A DNA stretch of 64,000 nt from Pseudaquabacterium terrae (GTDB lineage Bacteria; Pseudomonadota; Gammaproteobacteria; Burkholderiales; Burkholderiaceae_C), in contig NZ_JABRWJ010000001.1 in assembly GCF_013266755.1 (NCBI RefSeq), positions 186,001 through 250,000 on the forward strand, written 5' to 3'. Below, piece by piece: positions 18,386 to 28,355 of the stretch; within the stretch, counting starts at the first letter, position 1; every line of letters starts with the position of its first letter. A program made the position numbers and the translations under genes. The notes below the pieces were generated by a model. The model saw nothing but the letters and a program-made list of their open reading frames with translations, did no database searches and was not told where the DNA came from.

Positions 18386-19165
18386 TCACCGCACCAGTTG
18401 CTGGCGCCACTGCAGGCCGGCCTCGGTGGTGGTCGCGGGCTTGTATTCGCAGCCGATCCAGCCGGCATAGCCGATGCGGTCGAGGTGGCGGAACAGGAAG
18501 GCGTAGTTGATCTCGCCGGTGCCGGGTTCGTGGCGGCCTGGGTTGTCGGCGAGCTGGATGTGGGCGATGCGCGGCAGGTGTTTCTCCAGCGTCGCGGCCA
18601 GCTCGCCTTCCATGCGCTGCGCGTGGTACAGGTCGTACTGCACAAAGGCGTTGTCGGCACCGACCTCGTCGAGCAGGTCGAGCGCCTGCTGCGTGCGGTT
18701 CAGGTAGAAGCCGGGGATGTCGTAGAAGTTGATCGGCTCGATCAGCAGCTTCAAGCCCGCGGACTTGAACGCTGCCGCGGCGAAGCGCAGGTTGTCGACC
18801 AGCGTGCGGCGCACCAGGCCGGAGTCGACACCCGCCGGCGTCTTGCCGGCCAGGCAGTTCAACTGCCCGACGCCGAGCGCCTGCGCATAGGCGATGCCGC
18901 GGCCGACGCCGGCGCGGAACTCGGCAATGCGGTCGGGGTGGCAGGCGATGCCGCGCTCACCCGCTTCCCAGTCGCCGGGCGGCAGGTTGTGCAGAACAAG
19001 CGTCAGGCGGTGGCGCTCGAGCCGCTCCTTGATCTGATCGGCCGGCCAGGCGTACGGGAACAGGAACTCCACCGCCTCGAAACCGGCGCGCGTGGCGGCT
19101 TCGAAACGATCGAGGAACGGCACCTCATTGAAGAGCATCGTCAGGTTGGCGGCGAATTTCGGCAT
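18386..19165 (-). CDS. hyi: Hydroxypyruvate isomerase
   Basis: 259 residues, TIM-barrel of the xylose isomerase-like family. It begins PKFAANLTMLFNEVPF. Conserved metal or acid residues appear in LLIEPINFYDIPGF, FVQYDLYHAQRMEG and IGCEYKP. Hyi interconverts hydroxypyruvate and tartronate semialdehyde. It sits 18 bases downstream of gcl and 32 bases upstream of glxR, as in many Proteobacteria. Confidence 0.93.
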   Translation of the reverse strand: MPKFAANLTMLFNEVPFLDRFEAATRAGFEAVEFLFPYAWPADQIKERLERHRLTLVLHNLPPGDWEAGERGIACHPDRIAEFRAGVGRGIAYAQALGVGQLNCLAGKTPAGVDSGLVRRTLVDNLRFAAAAFKSAGLKLLIEPINFYDIPGFYLNRTQQALDLLDEVGADNAFVQYDLYHAQRMEGELAATLEKHLPRIAHIQLADNPGRHEPGTGEINYAFLFRHLDRIGYAGWIGCEYKPATTTEAGLQWRQQLVR

Positions 19166-19183
19166 GCGTTCTTCCTCTGCAAT

Positions 19184-20974
<1,791 letters not shown>

Positions 20975-21053
20975 CGCGCACTCCTTTGTGTCGTCGGCAG
21001 CGATGGTCGGCGCGCGCGCTCCGGCTGGGAATGCCAGTCCGGCGATAAGCGCT

Positions 21054-21068
21054 ATTCCGCTGTGGAAT
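21054..21068. promoter_or_regulatory. Candidate operator upstream of gcl
   Basis: The inverted repeat ATTCC-GCTGT-GGAAT (5-base perfect arms) lies 80 bases before the gcl ATG. The layout resembles operators of IclR-type regulators known to control glyoxylate genes, but no such regulator is present in the window. This is inference from symmetry and position. Confidence 0.4.
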
Positions 21069-21079
21069 GAACGAGAACG

Positions 21080-21110
21080 AAAAAGCGGCCGTACCCGAAG
21101 GCACGGCCGC
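21080..21110 (-). terminator. Intrinsic terminator after the exported protein gene
   Basis: On the minus strand GCGGCCGT pairs with ACGGCCGC around a loop containing C-TTCG-G, a very stable tetraloop arrangement, followed by TTTTT. It begins 38 bases beyond the stop of the gene at 21148-22083 and so ends that transcript before the divergent gcl region. Confidence 0.85.
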
Positions 21111-21147
21111 CACGCTTCATCGAAGCCAGGGGATGGGGCGAGAACGC

Positions 21148-22083
21148 TTAACCGCGGCCGCGCAGCTCCAGGCCGTCACCCGCGAAGCGGACCGCATCAC
21201 CCACGCGCACCGGCGGCGAGTCGTTGTAGGTCACGACCCGGCGCGAACCTTCGTTCGTGCGCACGACGACCTCGAATTGCGGCTCGCGCCACGGACCGCG
21301 TTCGAGTCGGCTCACCGATTCGACGACACCGCAGTCGACACCGCAGGCGGCGAAGCGGCTGCGCAGGTCCAGACCCGCATAGGCGTTGCTCAGCGTGCTG
21401 GTGGCCACGCGCTGGCCGTGTCGCAGTTGCGCGATCAGCGGCCGGTCGGTGTTCAGCACCGTGTGGCGACGCAGCGTGTAGATCGCGGTGTATTGACCCG
21501 GCCGCACCTCGTCCAGGATCAAGGTCTGCGGATCGCTGCCTTCCAGCTGCACCGATGCGCGGCCGCCCGGCGTGCCCTGCAGCGTGAAGCGCAGCATCTG
21601 GCCACCGCGGCGGAAGCCTTCATCGGCGACGTTCAGATGCGTGATCTCGGGACCCGTGATCACCGCGACCGAAGGCGCCGGCCAGCCCTGTTGCAGGCCT
21701 TGCGCCAGTTGCGCGCTCGCCACCTGGTCGCCGCGGCGCATCGTCACGCTGACGCGTGAGTTCGGCCCGATGCGATCGCTGCGGCTCACCGTATAGGTGC
21801 CTTCATAGATGCCCGGGCTCGCTTCGTGCAGCGAGATCGCGCGGGCGCCACCGTCGATCTGCAGCGTGACCTGCGAATCCGGCGTGCCTCGGACGCTGAA
21901 GTCCAGCTCGGCGCCCGGCCGCACGCGTTGTACCTGGTCGACGTCGATGTCGCGGATGTACAGCGCGAACGGGTGGCTGCTGGTGAATGCAACCGGTGCC
22001 GCGGCCTGCACGGCGATCGGGCTCAGGCCGAACGCGCTACCGGCGATGATGAGCGTTGCTAGGGTGGTCTTTCGGAACAGCAT
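21148..22083 (-). CDS. Exported protein with two repeated beta-type modules
   Basis: 311 residues from the ATG at 22083, chosen because AAAGGAAA precedes it and the signal peptide (about 1-27, ending VQAAA) starts there. The mature protein shows two similar modules, each with LDFSVRGTP- or LRFTLQGTP-like strands, an L...D/G.....LQ[IL].G core, a P/E-G-Y/I-Y-T-[VA]-Y segment and an L.[QR].LR.G[DQ]-type end. This is an Ig-like duplicated fold. A C-terminal part contains two Cys (CGVDCGV). I do not recognise a named family. A strong intrinsic terminator follows the gene. Confidence 0.75.
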   Translation of the reverse strand: MLFRKTTLATLIIAGSAFGLSPIAVQAAAPVAFTSSHPFALYIRDIDVDQVQRVRPGAELDFSVRGTPDSQVTLQIDGGARAISLHEASPGIYEGTYTVSRSDRIGPNSRVSVTMRRGDQVASAQLAQGLQQGWPAPSVAVITGPEITHLNVADEGFRRGGQMLRFTLQGTPGGRASVQLEGSDPQTLILDEVRPGQYTAIYTLRRHTVLNTDRPLIAQLRHGQRVATSTLSNAYAGLDLRSRFAACGVDCGVVESVSRLERGPWREPQFEVVVRTNEGSRRVVTYNDSPPVRVGDAVRFAGDGLELRGRG

Positions 22084-22297
22084 GTCGTTTCCTTTCGGGG
22101 ACACGAGGGACAACCCAGCTTAGGAAACTCGGGCCCCACCCCTGGTCGGACCCTGTCGCGCATGGCCGTAGGGGATGACCTACGCTGGCACGTCCCGGGC
22201 TGTAGGACACCGGCTACTGCGTGGCGAGGCTTCGTCCTTCCGCTGCGCACGACGCACCCGACGACGATCGACTCGTTCAGTGGCCGAGGAAACACCC

Positions 22298-22513
22298 ATG
22301 ACACACGCCGCCCAGATCGTCGGCAAGGTCGAGTACCGCGAAGGCGAGGGCCCGCAGATGCCGATTCGGCCGGGTCCGATCGAGGTCGAGACCACGCACA
22401 ATGACGCGACACTCAGCTGGACCGACGGTGAGACACACGGCTCGGCCGCGATGCCGCTGACCGACTTCAAGCGCTACGTCGCCGAAGGCGCGATCCGGCT
22501 GCAGGCCGCCTGA
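22298..22513 (+). CDS. Small conserved-looking protein of unknown function
   Basis: 71 residues, acidic, without a signal peptide. The ATG at 22298 has GAGGA about ten bases upstream. The sequence has a compact pattern (GKVEYREGEGPQMPIRPGPIEVE, then hydrophobic-aromatic strands and LTDFKRYVAEGAIRL) that suggests a folded small domain with a terminal helix. No family is recognised. It stands alone between divergent and downstream genes. Confidence 0.6.
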   Translation: MTHAAQIVGKVEYREGEGPQMPIRPGPIEVETTHNDATLSWTDGETHGSAAMPLTDFKRYVAEGAIRLQAA

Positions 22514-22613
22514 CCGCCGGATCGGCCGCCCCGCGTCAGGGCCTGCGCGGCTCGGCGCACCGGCCCGCGACAAGCGCCCTGCCCGTGGATGGGCGCCGCT
22601 ACAGTGCGCGTCC

Positions 22614-23522
22614 ATGGACCGCATCACCGGCGTGCAGCTCTTCATCCGCGTCGTCGAGACAGCCAGCTTCAGCAAGGCCGCGGCCGAGTTGGGCATCACG
22701 CAGCCGACGGCGACCAAAGCCGTCGCCGCGATCGAACAGCGCCTCGGCGCGCGCCTCTTGCACCGCTCGACGCGCGGCGTCACACCCACCGAAGTCGGCG
22801 CGCTGTACTACGACAAGTGCAAGCTGATCGCGCGCGAGCTCGACGAGGCCGACAACCTGGCAACGCTGCTGCAGGCCAAGGTCGGCGGCACGCTGCGGAT
22901 CAGCACCTCGGTGGCGTTCGGGCGCCGCGTGCTGGTGCCGCTGGTGCTGCGCTACATGCGGGCGCACCCGCAGGTGCTGGTCGACCTGAGCTTCGACGAC
23001 CGCTACGTCAACCTGGTCGAACAGGGCGCGGACCTGGCGATCCGCATGGGCCGGCTCGCCGATTCGACGCTCGGCGCGCGTTACCTCGGCAGCAACCCGT
23101 GGCTGATGGTCGCCGCGCCGCACTACCTCGCCGAGCACGGCGCGCCGCTCGGTGCCGACGCGCTGGCCGGCCACGCGTGCCTGGTCTACAGCAGCGTGCA
23201 GGGCGACGACCGCTGGAGCCTGACGCTGCCCTCGGGCGAGGAGCGCTCGGTGCCGGTGAAAGGCCCGCTGCGCTCGAACAACCTCTCGGCCGTGCTGTCC
23301 GCCGCGCGCGCCGGCATGGGGCTGGCGATCCTGCCGTGGTACGTGGCGCGTGAATCGCTGGCCGACAGCAGCGTGCAGCAGGTACTCGCCGACCACGGGC
23401 TGCCGGCCCAGGAGGTGCATGCGGTGTTCCCGTCGCCGAAGCTGGTGCCCTCGAAGGTGACCAGCTTCATTGCTTTCCTGCAGCAGGCGCTGCAGGGCGA
23501 CTGGTGGACGCGCGCGGCGTGA
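22614..23522 (+). CDS. LysR-family transcriptional regulator
   Basis: 302 residues. The winged HTH (about residues 1-60) includes SFSKAAAELGITQPTATKAV and LLHRSTRGVTPTEVG. The C-terminal half is the periplasmic-binding-protein-like inducer domain of the CrgA/AaeR-like group (VDLSFDDRYVNLVEQGADLAIRMG). Its target is unclear. The nearest genes are the small protein upstream (same strand) and the repeat-protein locus downstream. Regulation of the latter would be a guess. Confidence 0.9.
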   Translation: MDRITGVQLFIRVVETASFSKAAAELGITQPTATKAVAAIEQRLGARLLHRSTRGVTPTEVGALYYDKCKLIARELDEADNLATLLQAKVGGTLRISTSVAFGRRVLVPLVLRYMRAHPQVLVDLSFDDRYVNLVEQGADLAIRMGRLADSTLGARYLGSNPWLMVAAPHYLAEHGAPLGADALAGHACLVYSSVQGDDRWSLTLPSGEERSVPVKGPLRSNNLSAVLSAARAGMGLAILPWYVARESLADSSVQQVLADHGLPAQEVHAVFPSPKLVPSKVTSFIAFLQQALQGDWWTRAA

Positions 23523-23629
23523 CTTAGTGCGCTGACGCGCGGCGCGGCGCCACGTCCGCCGCGCTGCCGTGGGTCGTAGGTGCGCTCAACCCGGTCGATC
23601 TCCGGCCGGTGCTTGAACCGGAGCGCACG

Positions 23630-25060
23630 ATGAAGTCCACGCCTGTCGCCCTTGCCCTGGCCCTGCTGTTCGGCGCCGCTGCGGCGCATGCGCAGTCGCG
23701 CATCGCCGACGGCAGCTCGAACACCGTGCTGCTGCCCGAAGCCGGCAACAACCTGCGCCAGATCGGCCGCGACGGCGCGGTGCGCGTGCTCGAGCCGGCC
23801 GGCACCAGCCTGACCACGCGCGGCACGGTGAGCGGCAACATCTCGCAAAGCAACCTCGCTTCGCAGTTCAGCGGCCGGCAGACCGCGTCGGTCGGCGGCA
23901 TCGATCAGGCGGCGCAGCTCGGCGGCACGATCGTCACGCAGGGCAGCCTGGTCGGCAACATCAGCCAGTCGCGCCGCAGCGATGGCGGCGGCTTCGACCA
24001 GCAGGTCAACATCGGTGGCGCGACCGGCTCGCTGGTCGTGCGCGGGCAGGCGCAGCTCAACGGTGCGGTGCAGGCGAACATCAGCCAGTCGTCCGACGAC
24101 TTCGTCTCGGTGTCCGGCTCCGGCACGCAGCGCATCGATGTCGGCGGCAGCCGCGAGTCGAGCGGCGGCAACATCACGACCAACGGCCTCGCCACCGCCG
24201 CACTGACGCAGACGCAGCGCGGCGGCGCCACACAGACCTTGCGCATCGGCAGCATCGACGGCGCGACGGTCGAGTCGGCGACGCTCGCCGGCACCATCAC
24301 CGCCACCGTCGGTCAATCCAGCAGCCCGAGCTCGGGCAGCGGCGGCGGCGTGCGGTCACAAAGCGTCGACGTCGGATCGCTGCGCGGCGCGCAGGCGCTG
24401 AACGTCGCGACCGACGGCCTGCTCGCCGGCGCGCTGGCGCAGAGCCAGACCGCCGGCGCGCAGCAGTCGGTCGACATCGGCTCGGTCGCCAACGTCGACG
24501 CGGCCGGCACGATCGATGCGCGCGGCCAGGTGCTGTCGACGATCACGCAGCAGACCAGCGCCGGCACCGAGCAGCAGATCAGCGTCGGCGCGGTGATCGG
24601 CGGCAGCCCGCAGAACGCGCAGGCGCGCGGCACGGTCAGCGCGGCGATCAGCCAGACCAGCACGAGCCCGGGCAACGCGTCGCAGCGCATCGCCGTCGGC
24701 AGCATCGAAGGGGCGAGCGGCCGCGTCAGCACCGATGCCGTCGTCAGCGCGCCGATCACGCAGGCACTGACGGCCGGCGCCAGCAGCAGCTCGCAGCGGC
24801 TGGCGATCGGCAGCACCAAGGACACCGCCGGCAACGTGACGACGCGCGCGGTGGTGTCCGGCGCGATCAACCAGAGCGCCAACAGCAGCGGCGCGCAGCA
24901 GACGATCGCCATCGGCAGCGTGCAGGGCAGCGCCGCCAACGTGCGCACCGATGCCACCGTCACCGGCACCTTGTCGCAGAGCACGAACCCGTCGGGCCAG
25001 ACGCAGAAGATCCTGGTCGGCGGCGTGATCGGCGCGTCGAACGAGACGATCGCCGACTGA
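23630..25060 (+). CDS. Exported glutamine-rich repeat protein, candidate amyloid/fibre subunit (HfaD-like)
   Basis: 476 residues from the ATG at 23630; a GTG seven codons earlier would spoil the signal peptide (1-22, ending AHAQ). The mature protein is built of about eleven repeats of 35-45 residues. Each contains V-x-G-x-I-x-Q-S (GNISQS, GAINQS, GTLSQS and variants) followed, after a variable Ser/Gly/Asn loop, by Q-x-I-x-[IV]-G-S-[IV]. Regularly spaced Gln, Asn, Ser and Gly on beta-strands recall curli subunits and the holdfast anchor protein HfaD. No cysteine is present. The genes that follow encode a small exported protein and a CsgG/HfaB-like pore. A role as a self-assembling surface fibre is inference from composition and context. 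Confidence 0.6.
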   Translation: MKSTPVALALALLFGAAAAHAQSRIADGSSNTVLLPEAGNNLRQIGRDGAVRVLEPAGTSLTTRGTVSGNISQSNLASQFSGRQTASVGGIDQAAQLGGTIVTQGSLVGNISQSRRSDGGGFDQQVNIGGATGSLVVRGQAQLNGAVQANISQSSDDFVSVSGSGTQRIDVGGSRESSGGNITTNGLATAALTQTQRGGATQTLRIGSIDGATVESATLAGTITATVGQSSSPSSGSGGGVRSQSVDVGSLRGAQALNVATDGLLAGALAQSQTAGAQQSVDIGSVANVDAAGTIDARGQVLSTITQQTSAGTEQQISVGAVIGGSPQNAQARGTVSAAISQTSTSPGNASQRIAVGSIEGASGRVSTDAVVSAPITQALTAGASSSSQRLAIGSTKDTAGNVTTRAVVSGAINQSANSSGAQQTIAIGSVQGSAANVRTDATVTGTLSQSTNPSGQTQKILVGGVIGASNETIAD

Positions 25061-25074
25061 AGGAGCTGAAGGCC

Positions 25075-25407
25075 ATGCGACGCTTCTGGATCCTGCTCGC
25101 CGTGCTGACCGCGCCCGCGGTGGCGCCGGCCGGCACACCCGACATCCCCGACGACATCAACGCGCGGCTGGCGCGCGCGAAGGGCCAGATCGCCGCCGAG
25201 GTCGCCACCCGCCAGCGCGCCGGCCAGCCGGCCAGCGCGCCCGGTGTCGGCCGCGCGGCGGCCGTCGGCACGCAGGCCTTCGGCACCGGCTGCTCGATCG
25301 CCATCGGCAACATCTTCGAGGACAAGCCGCGCATCGGCGCGCCGCGCCGCGAGACGACCGTGATCGTCACCGGCGACATCATCCAGGCCGGCAACAACTG
25401 CCGCTGA
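25075..25407 (+). CDS. Small exported protein, candidate HfaA-like fibre partner
   Basis: 110 residues with a short signal peptide (about 1-19). The mature part is basic, has two cysteines (GCSIAIGNI near residue 73 and the penultimate NNC) and ends with beta-type TTVIVTGDIIQAGNNC. It starts 15 bases after the repeat-protein gene and ends 28 bases before the CsgG-like gene, so the three almost surely form an operon. In Caulobacter the holdfast anchor operon has a small HfaA, a repeat-type HfaD and the CsgG-like HfaB. The size and position here match HfaA, but I cannot show homology by eye. Confidence 0.5.
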   Translation: MRRFWILLAVLTAPAVAPAGTPDIPDDINARLARAKGQIAAEVATRQRAGQPASAPGVGRAAAVGTQAFGTGCSIAIGNIFEDKPRIGAPRRETTVIVTGDIIQAGNNCR

Positions 25408-25434
25408 AGTCGGTCCTCAACAGGAGGTCGCACC

Positions 25435-27042
25435 ATGCGCCTGCTGCCCCTGCTGCTCGCGCTCGCCGCGAGCGCCTGCACCTCGACCCTGCCGCCGCGC
25501 ACCCAGGACCAGTCGGCCGCGCTGCGCCCCGCGCAGGCCGCCCTGCCGCAGCGCAACGTCACCGGCTTCGGTGACGCGTTGCGCTGCATGGACAAGCTGT
25601 ACCTGGCCTACGGCACGCGCGATGTCAGCGTGATGCTGGAGGACCTGACCGACACGACGAAGAAGGTCAACGCCGGCACGCGCGACATGATGATGTCGGC
25701 GATCTCGGACATGACGCGGCGCAGCCGCGCGCTGCAGGTGGTGGCCTTCGGGCCTGACGCCAACAACGTCGTCGCCTTCCTCAACAGCGCGCAGCAGCGC
25801 AGCGCCTTCGCGGTGGTGCCGCAGTACGACCTGCGCGGCTCGATCACGCAGCTCGACGAAGGCGTGCTCAGGCGCCAGGCCGACGCCGGCCTGTCGGCGG
25901 GCACGCTGTTCGGCGCCGGCGCGTCCAAGAGCCGGCAGCTCAACGTGCTGGGCCTCGACGTCGCGCTGGTCAACACCCGCGACCTGACGCTGGTGCCCGG
26001 TGTCGTCTCGAAGAACGTGACGACGGTGATCAAGGAGGGCGATGCGCTCGACGCGCAGGCGACGATCAGCAAGCTCGGCATCAACTTCAGCACCTCGTTC
26101 CAGCGCACCGACGGCACCGCGCAGGCGCTGCGCAACATGGTCGAGCTGTCGGCGGTCGAGCTGTTCGGCAAGCTGCTGAAGCTGCCGTACTGGAGCTGCC
26201 TCGGCCTGGATGCCGGGCTGCCCGAGATCCGCGACGAGATCGAGGACTGGTTCATCGGCATGGAGCGCGCCGGCGAGCTGACGCCCTTCTTCCAGCTGCA
26301 GCTGCGCAACCGCGGCTTCTACGAAGGCCCCGTCGACGGGCGCATCAGCCCGGCGCTGCGCCGCGCCGTCGCGGCCTACCGCGGCGCGCTCGGCCTGGGG
26401 CAGGAGCCGGTGGTCGACCTGGCGCTGTTCACGCGTTTCATCGACGCGGCGATGCCGGCGGCGCCGGAGCAGCCGTTTCGCGATGTCGGGACGGCACCCG
26501 CCGTGGCGACAGGGGCACCGGTGGCCGTCGCCGCGCCGCGCGCCGCGACCGCCGCAGCGCCGGTGCCGGTGCCGGTGCCGGCGCCGGCGCTGCCCTCCCC
26601 GGCCTCGACCCGCGCGCGCCCGCTGGCGCTGGCACTCGAGCCGATGGCGGCGCTGGCCGACGGCTCGCTGGCGCTGCGCGTGCGGCCAACCGAGGCCACG
26701 TACGTCTACTGTTATGCGCAGGACAGCGCCGGCACGATGCAGCGCATCTTCCCGAACCGCTTCGTCAACGATCCGCTGGTGCAGCCGTCGCAGCCGCTGC
26801 AGCTGCCGGGCGCGCAGGGCTTCCGGCTGCCGCCGCAATCGGTGCGCGCGCTCGGCTGCGTCGCCGCGCCGCGCGAGGTCTACCTCGATGCACCGGCGGC
26901 GCTGCGCTGGGGCGACTTCCAGGCGCTGAACGCCATCCGCAGCTTCGAGCAGCTGCAGCGCATCTTCGAGGCGCTGATCCGCGGCCCGGCGACGGTCACG
27001 ATGCTCGAGCTGCCGCCGCCGCACGCCGGCGCGCGCCCGTAA
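25435..27042 (+). CDS. CsgG/HfaB-like outer-membrane lipoprotein with peptidoglycan-binding-like and DUF4384-like regions
   Basis: 535 residues. Lipobox LAASAC gives acceptor Cys15. Residues about 45-255 fit the CsgG fold: a Rossmann-like start, then LRGSITQLDEG, a Gly-rich segment (TLFGAGASKS) followed by LNVLGLDVALVNTRD and SKNVTTVI, and the closing helix ALRNMVELSAVELFGKL. This mirrors CsgG's GSI-x-YES, GADTQYQ, VNLRVVN and C-terminal helix. CsgG and HfaB form outer-membrane pores for amyloid subunits. Residues about 285-337 (FFQLQLRNRGFYEGPVDG) look like a peptidoglycan-binding repeat. A Pro/Ala linker and a DUF4384-like domain (about 400-530) follow. These additions are absent from CsgG. 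It is the third gene of the candidate fibre operon. Confidence 0.65.
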   Translation: MRLLPLLLALAASACTSTLPPRTQDQSAALRPAQAALPQRNVTGFGDALRCMDKLYLAYGTRDVSVMLEDLTDTTKKVNAGTRDMMMSAISDMTRRSRALQVVAFGPDANNVVAFLNSAQQRSAFAVVPQYDLRGSITQLDEGVLRRQADAGLSAGTLFGAGASKSRQLNVLGLDVALVNTRDLTLVPGVVSKNVTTVIKEGDALDAQATISKLGINFSTSFQRTDGTAQALRNMVELSAVELFGKLLKLPYWSCLGLDAGLPEIRDEIEDWFIGMERAGELTPFFQLQLRNRGFYEGPVDGRISPALRRAVAAYRGALGLGQEPVVDLALFTRFIDAAMPAAPEQPFRDVGTAPAVATGAPVAVAAPRAATAAAPVPVPVPAPALPSPASTRARPLALALEPMAALADGSLALRVRPTEATYVYCYAQDSAGTMQRIFPNRFVNDPLVQPSQPLQLPGAQGFRLPPQSVRALGCVAAPREVYLDAPAALRWGDFQALNAIRSFEQLQRIFEALIRGPATVTMLELPPPHAGARP

Positions 27043-27137
27043 CGAACACTTTGTCGCTCGGGGTTGCATTCGGCTTCGTCTGGATTCTTCGGGCTCGCGC
27101 ACGATGTTTGCCGGCGCAAGCGCGAAAGGAATCCATC

Positions 27138-28355
27138 ATGACCACACAGCTCGGCCTCGCGGCAAAACGAAGAACGCTGACCACTCTGTTCGCACTGGCG
27201 GCGCTGGCCGGCTGCGGCGGCGGTGGCGGCGATGCCGGCGGCACGCCGGTGCCACCGCCGCTGGGCGGCGGCAACGGCACGCTGCGCGCCTGGCTCACCG
27301 ATGCGCCGGCCTGCGGCTACGACAGCGTGCACGTCAGCGTCGAGAAAGTGCGCGTGCACCAGAGCGCCAGCGCCGACGAGGGCGCCGCCGGCTGGTCGGA
27401 GATCGTGCTGTCGCCGGCACGCCGCATCGATCTGCTGAGCCTGCGCAACGGCGTGCTGAGCGAGCTCGGCCAGACGACGTTGGCCCCCGGCCGCTACCAG
27501 CAGCTGCGGCTGGTGCTGGCGACCAACAGTGCCGCGGCGCCGCTGGCCAACGCGGTGCGGCCGAGCGGCGAAGCGGAGGTCGAGCTGAAGACGCCGAGCG
27601 CGCAGCAAAGTGGCCTGAAGCTCAACGTCGGCATCGACATCGCCGCCAACCAGAGCGCCGACATCGTGATCGACTTCGACGCCTGCAAGTCGGTGCTGCG
27701 CGCCGGCAATTCGGGCAACTTCATCCTGAAACCGGTGCTGCAGGCGACGCCGCGCTTCGTGACCGGCGTGCAAGGCTTCGTCGAGGCCGCGTTGATCGGC
27801 CCGCTGACGACGGTGTCGCTGCAGCAGGGCGGCATGGCGATCAAGAGCACGCAGCCGGATGCGACCGGCAAGTTCGTGCTGCAACCCGTCGCGCCCGGCA
27901 GCTACACGCTGGTGCTGGCCGCGCCGGGCCGCACGACGCTCACCGTGACCGGCGTGGCCGTCAGCGGCAGCAGCTTGACGGCGATCGGCAGCAGCGCGGT
28001 GCCGCTGCTGGCGCCGGCCTCGGCCAGCGGCAACCTGGTCGGCAGCGTCAGCAGCGCGGTGGCGCCGATCGATGCGCTGGTGCGGGTGACGCAGTCGCTG
28101 ACCGGCGGGGCGATGCTGGAGTGGACGGCGGTGCCGGTCAACGCGTCGACGGGCGCCTATGCCCACAGCGTGCCGGTCGCGGCGCCGCTGGTGGCGGCCT
28201 ATGTGCCGGCGCCGGCGCCGCTCGTCTTCGCGTCCGACAACCCGGCCGCCGGCCGCTACACGGTGGTGGCGACGTCCGGCGGCATCACCAAGTCGGCCGG
28301 ACCGCTGACGCTCGCGGCGGGCGCGACGCTGACCAACAACTTCACGTTCCCGTGA
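27138..28355 (+). CDS. DUF4382 lipoprotein with carboxypeptidase-regulatory-like C-terminus
   Basis: 405 residues from the ATG at 27138, which has a GAAAGGA ribosome site. Lipobox LAGC gives acceptor Cys26, followed by a Gly-rich linker. The DUF4382 domain spans about 48-220 (GTLRAWLTDAP, VHVSVEKVRVH, YQQLRLVL). A second part (about 220-300) resembles the carboxypeptidase regulatory-like fold (FVLQPVAPGSYTLVLAAPGR). It is probably a surface or periplasmic protein of unknown job. It follows the CsgG-like gene by about 95 bases on the same strand and may or may not belong to that operon. The end overlaps the convergent terC by 14 bases. Confidence 0.8.
   Translation: MTTQLGLAAKRRTLTTLFALAALAGCGGGGGDAGGTPVPPPLGGGNGTLRAWLTDAPACGYDSVHVSVEKVRVHQSASADEGAAGWSEIVLSPARRIDLLSLRNGVLSELGQTTLAPGRYQQLRLVLATNSAAAPLANAVRPSGEAEVELKTPSAQQSGLKLNVGIDIAANQSADIVIDFDACKSVLRAGNSGNFILKPVLQATPRFVTGVQGFVEAALIGPLTTVSLQQGGMAIKSTQPDATGKFVLQPVAPGSYTLVLAAPGRTTLTVTGVAVSGSSLTAIGSSAVPLLAPASASGNLVGSVSSAVAPIDALVRVTQSLTGGAMLEWTAVPVNASTGAYAHSVPVAAPLVAAYVPAPAPLVFASDNPAAGRYTVVATSGGITKSAGPLTLAAGATLTNNFTFP

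Noticed and set aside
23700-25050. CRISPR array or DNA repeat
   Set aside because: The periodicity is at protein level with divergent codons, in one open frame with a signal peptide. There are no identical direct repeats with unique spacers.
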